Shown here: in pieces, positions 62,585 to 64,000 of the stretch
Layout: every line of letters begins with the position of its first letter
Numbering within the stretch: the stretch's first letter is position 1
From: Aphidius gifuensis
Lineage: Eukaryota > Arthropoda > Insecta > Hymenoptera > Braconidae
Length of the DNA stretch: 64,000 nucleotides
Reading direction: 5' to 3'
Assembly (NCBI RefSeq): GCF_014905175.1
Contig: NC_057790.1
Location: 24,950,469-25,014,468, forward strand
Notes under the pieces: model-generated
What the model saw: the letters and a program-made list of their open reading frames with translations, nothing else
The model's database searches: none
Told to the model about the DNA's origin: nothing
Position numbers and translations under genes: made by a program

Positions 62585-64000
62585 TTTAATTAATTTTTAA
62601 ATAAAAGAATTTCATGTAAATACCATTGTGAAATTTTAACTTAAAAAATAACCAAATAATTATTAAAATAAATAAATTTATCATTAAATGAAAGAAGAAT
62701 TACTTTTCTTTTTTAAACACAATATTATTTTTATTAAAACTTTTTCTTTTTTTTTTTTTTTCATTTATGCTTGCACCAAAATAAATTAAAATATTCAACT
62801 AATTCAATCTTATCGCATAATTTTTTTATCATTTTAAATATCGAAACAATTATATAATTTTTCATTTTATTAGACAAAAAAAAAAGACAAAGTATTAACA
62901 TATTATTTACGAAATTAAAAAACAATTTTTTTCACGTAAAAAATACACAAATGACATAAAAATGTAAAAAAAAAACATTTTCAATACAATTATTATTATT
63001 TCTTGTTTATATTTATATAAAAAAAAAAAAAACATTAAAAATTATCCAAGTGTCCTATGGAGTTTTTAAAAAACTTGTATAAAAAAAAACATGAATTTTA
63101 AAAGCTCGAGTATCCTGAGTGATTTGAAGAAAAAAAAAAAATGATTATTCTCAGTAAATAGAAAAAAAATATATTACACATGACAAGATTTAAATAAAAA
63201 AGAGGCATTCATTCAATCGCTTTTCTAATTAGCACACTATATTATTTTTCATGATTTTACTATGAATATTTCTGTGATAGTAACACCATAGAAAATGATT
63301 TATTTCTATTGTAGTAACACCACAGAAAATGATTTATTTCTAACGATAATTTTCGAATAATCCATTGGTCTTTTTTCTTTGATAATTTGTATTTTCTTTC
63401 CTCAATAAACACTAGCAGTAAATTAATTGATGAGCTGTCTCGAAGCCCAGCCTCACAGAGACACTTGAATTTCATTTCAATTAATTTTTTTTTTTAATTA
63501 TTTTTTATTCTTTCATTCCCTACAAATACATAATTTACCTAGTTTTTTTTTTTTAATTATTTTATTTATTATTATTTAGTTTTATTTTTCGGCGTTGTGC
63601 ATACAGATTGACAACAATGACTCGGAAATGTTTTTTTTTTTTTTTCTTTTTAAAAAATGTTTTTTCTTTTTTTTAATTATTTGAAACTTATTATTATTAA
63701 TCAAATCATCGAGTCAATTTTCATAATAATCACCTAATATATTATATATCTAAAAAAAAAGTCGCTTCTCATTAGCAAATTGCGTTATAACTTAATTTTA
63801 TTCAATTTTTTTTTGTTTCATTTTAAATCTTGTTAATTTAGTTTTGCTTTTTCTTCTTCTATTATGTTAATTGTTAATTTAGTTTTTCTTTTTTTCTTTT
63901 GGATGAACAAGATAATTGTTAATTAACAATTTTTCTAAATTATGGAAAACACAAAAAAAAAAAAAAAAATAATATATATATAATTATTATGCCTATTTGA
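62585..64000. other. A+T-rich 3' region without recognised genes
   Basis: Poly-A/T tracts and probable 3' untranslated sequence. Small points of mixed composition are at about 63,420-63,470 and 63,590-63,630, possibly the 3' end of a minus-strand gene beyond the window. A 34-bp tandem duplication is listed separately. Confidence 0.5.
63278..63345. repeat. Two-copy 34-bp tandem repeat
   Basis: Two adjacent units start TAGTAACACCA(T/C)AGAAAA and end GATTTATTTCTA plus two or three bases. They differ at only a few positions, suggesting a recent slip duplication. Confidence 0.75.

Noticed and set aside
63260..63475. 71-codon minus-strand frame near the right edge
   Set aside because: Contains the 34-bp tandem repeat in translation (NHFLWCYYNR-type repeats); the N-terminal KCLCEAGL could recall an EGF fragment but has no supporting Cys pattern.
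1..64000. tRNA genes, CRISPR arrays, bacterial operons, viral or polydnavirus segments
   Set aside because: No cloverleaf-like GC-rich 70-90 base unit, spaced direct-repeat array, operon structure or viral gene was recognised by reading; a covariance-model scan would be needed to exclude tRNAs fully.

Overview
The window is nuclear DNA from an insect. The genes have short introns with GT/AG borders and T-rich acceptors, the non-coding DNA is extremely A+T-rich with long poly-A/T runs, and the gene set is animal: a Ras-family exchange factor, a neurexin-like protein with a Kunitz domain, RNF146, NAA50 and hormone-sensitive lipase. A very A+T-rich hymenopteran such as a parasitoid wasp fits best, but that is inference. 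No RNA genes or CRISPR arrays were recognised.

Layout. 1-14,559 is a gene-poor desert with a few isolated GC-richer islands, a tandem repeat and small inverted-repeat elements; a possible last exon of a minus-strand gene lies near 540-620. A small three-exon secreted Cys-containing protein follows (14,560-15,097, +). RalGPS occupies 17,156-21,564 (-), with a long 5' non-coding region to about 29.7 kb. An axotactin-like Kunitz/LamG/EGF membrane protein spans 29,709-38,740 (+) in at least 19 exons with alternative C-termini. Three compact conserved genes follow: RNF146 (39,338-40,597, +), NAA50 (41,651-42,484, +) and hormone-sensitive lipase (43,083-45,651, -).

The last 18 kb (46.8-62.6 kb) is unlike the rest. 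It holds three diverged paralogues of an F-box/leucine-rich-repeat family. Two carry an N-terminal RNA recognition motif (46,844-49,025 - and 59,101-60,922 -); the third lacks it (56,037-58,017 +). Between them are a zinc-finger protein fused to a tyrosine-recombinase domain that has lost its catalytic Tyr (49,667-51,528 -), a shortened Methuselah-like receptor (53,390-54,760 +), a broken second copy of that receptor's 3' end, and several MITE-like inverted repeats. The matching flanks suggest a roughly 3 kb tandem duplication in which the second copy now contains an F-box gene. A secreted gamma-glutamylamine cyclotransferase-like gene with an in-frame stop closes the coding part (61,689-62,584 +).

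Functionally, the RRM-F-box-LRR proteins look like ubiquitin-ligase substrate receptors that could be guided by RNA or ribonucleoproteins. Their clustering, divergence and damage (one has an apparent frameshift), next to an exapted recombinase, make this the most unusual part of the window. Exon borders were read by eye from splice signals and reading-frame continuity and were not tested against transcripts.
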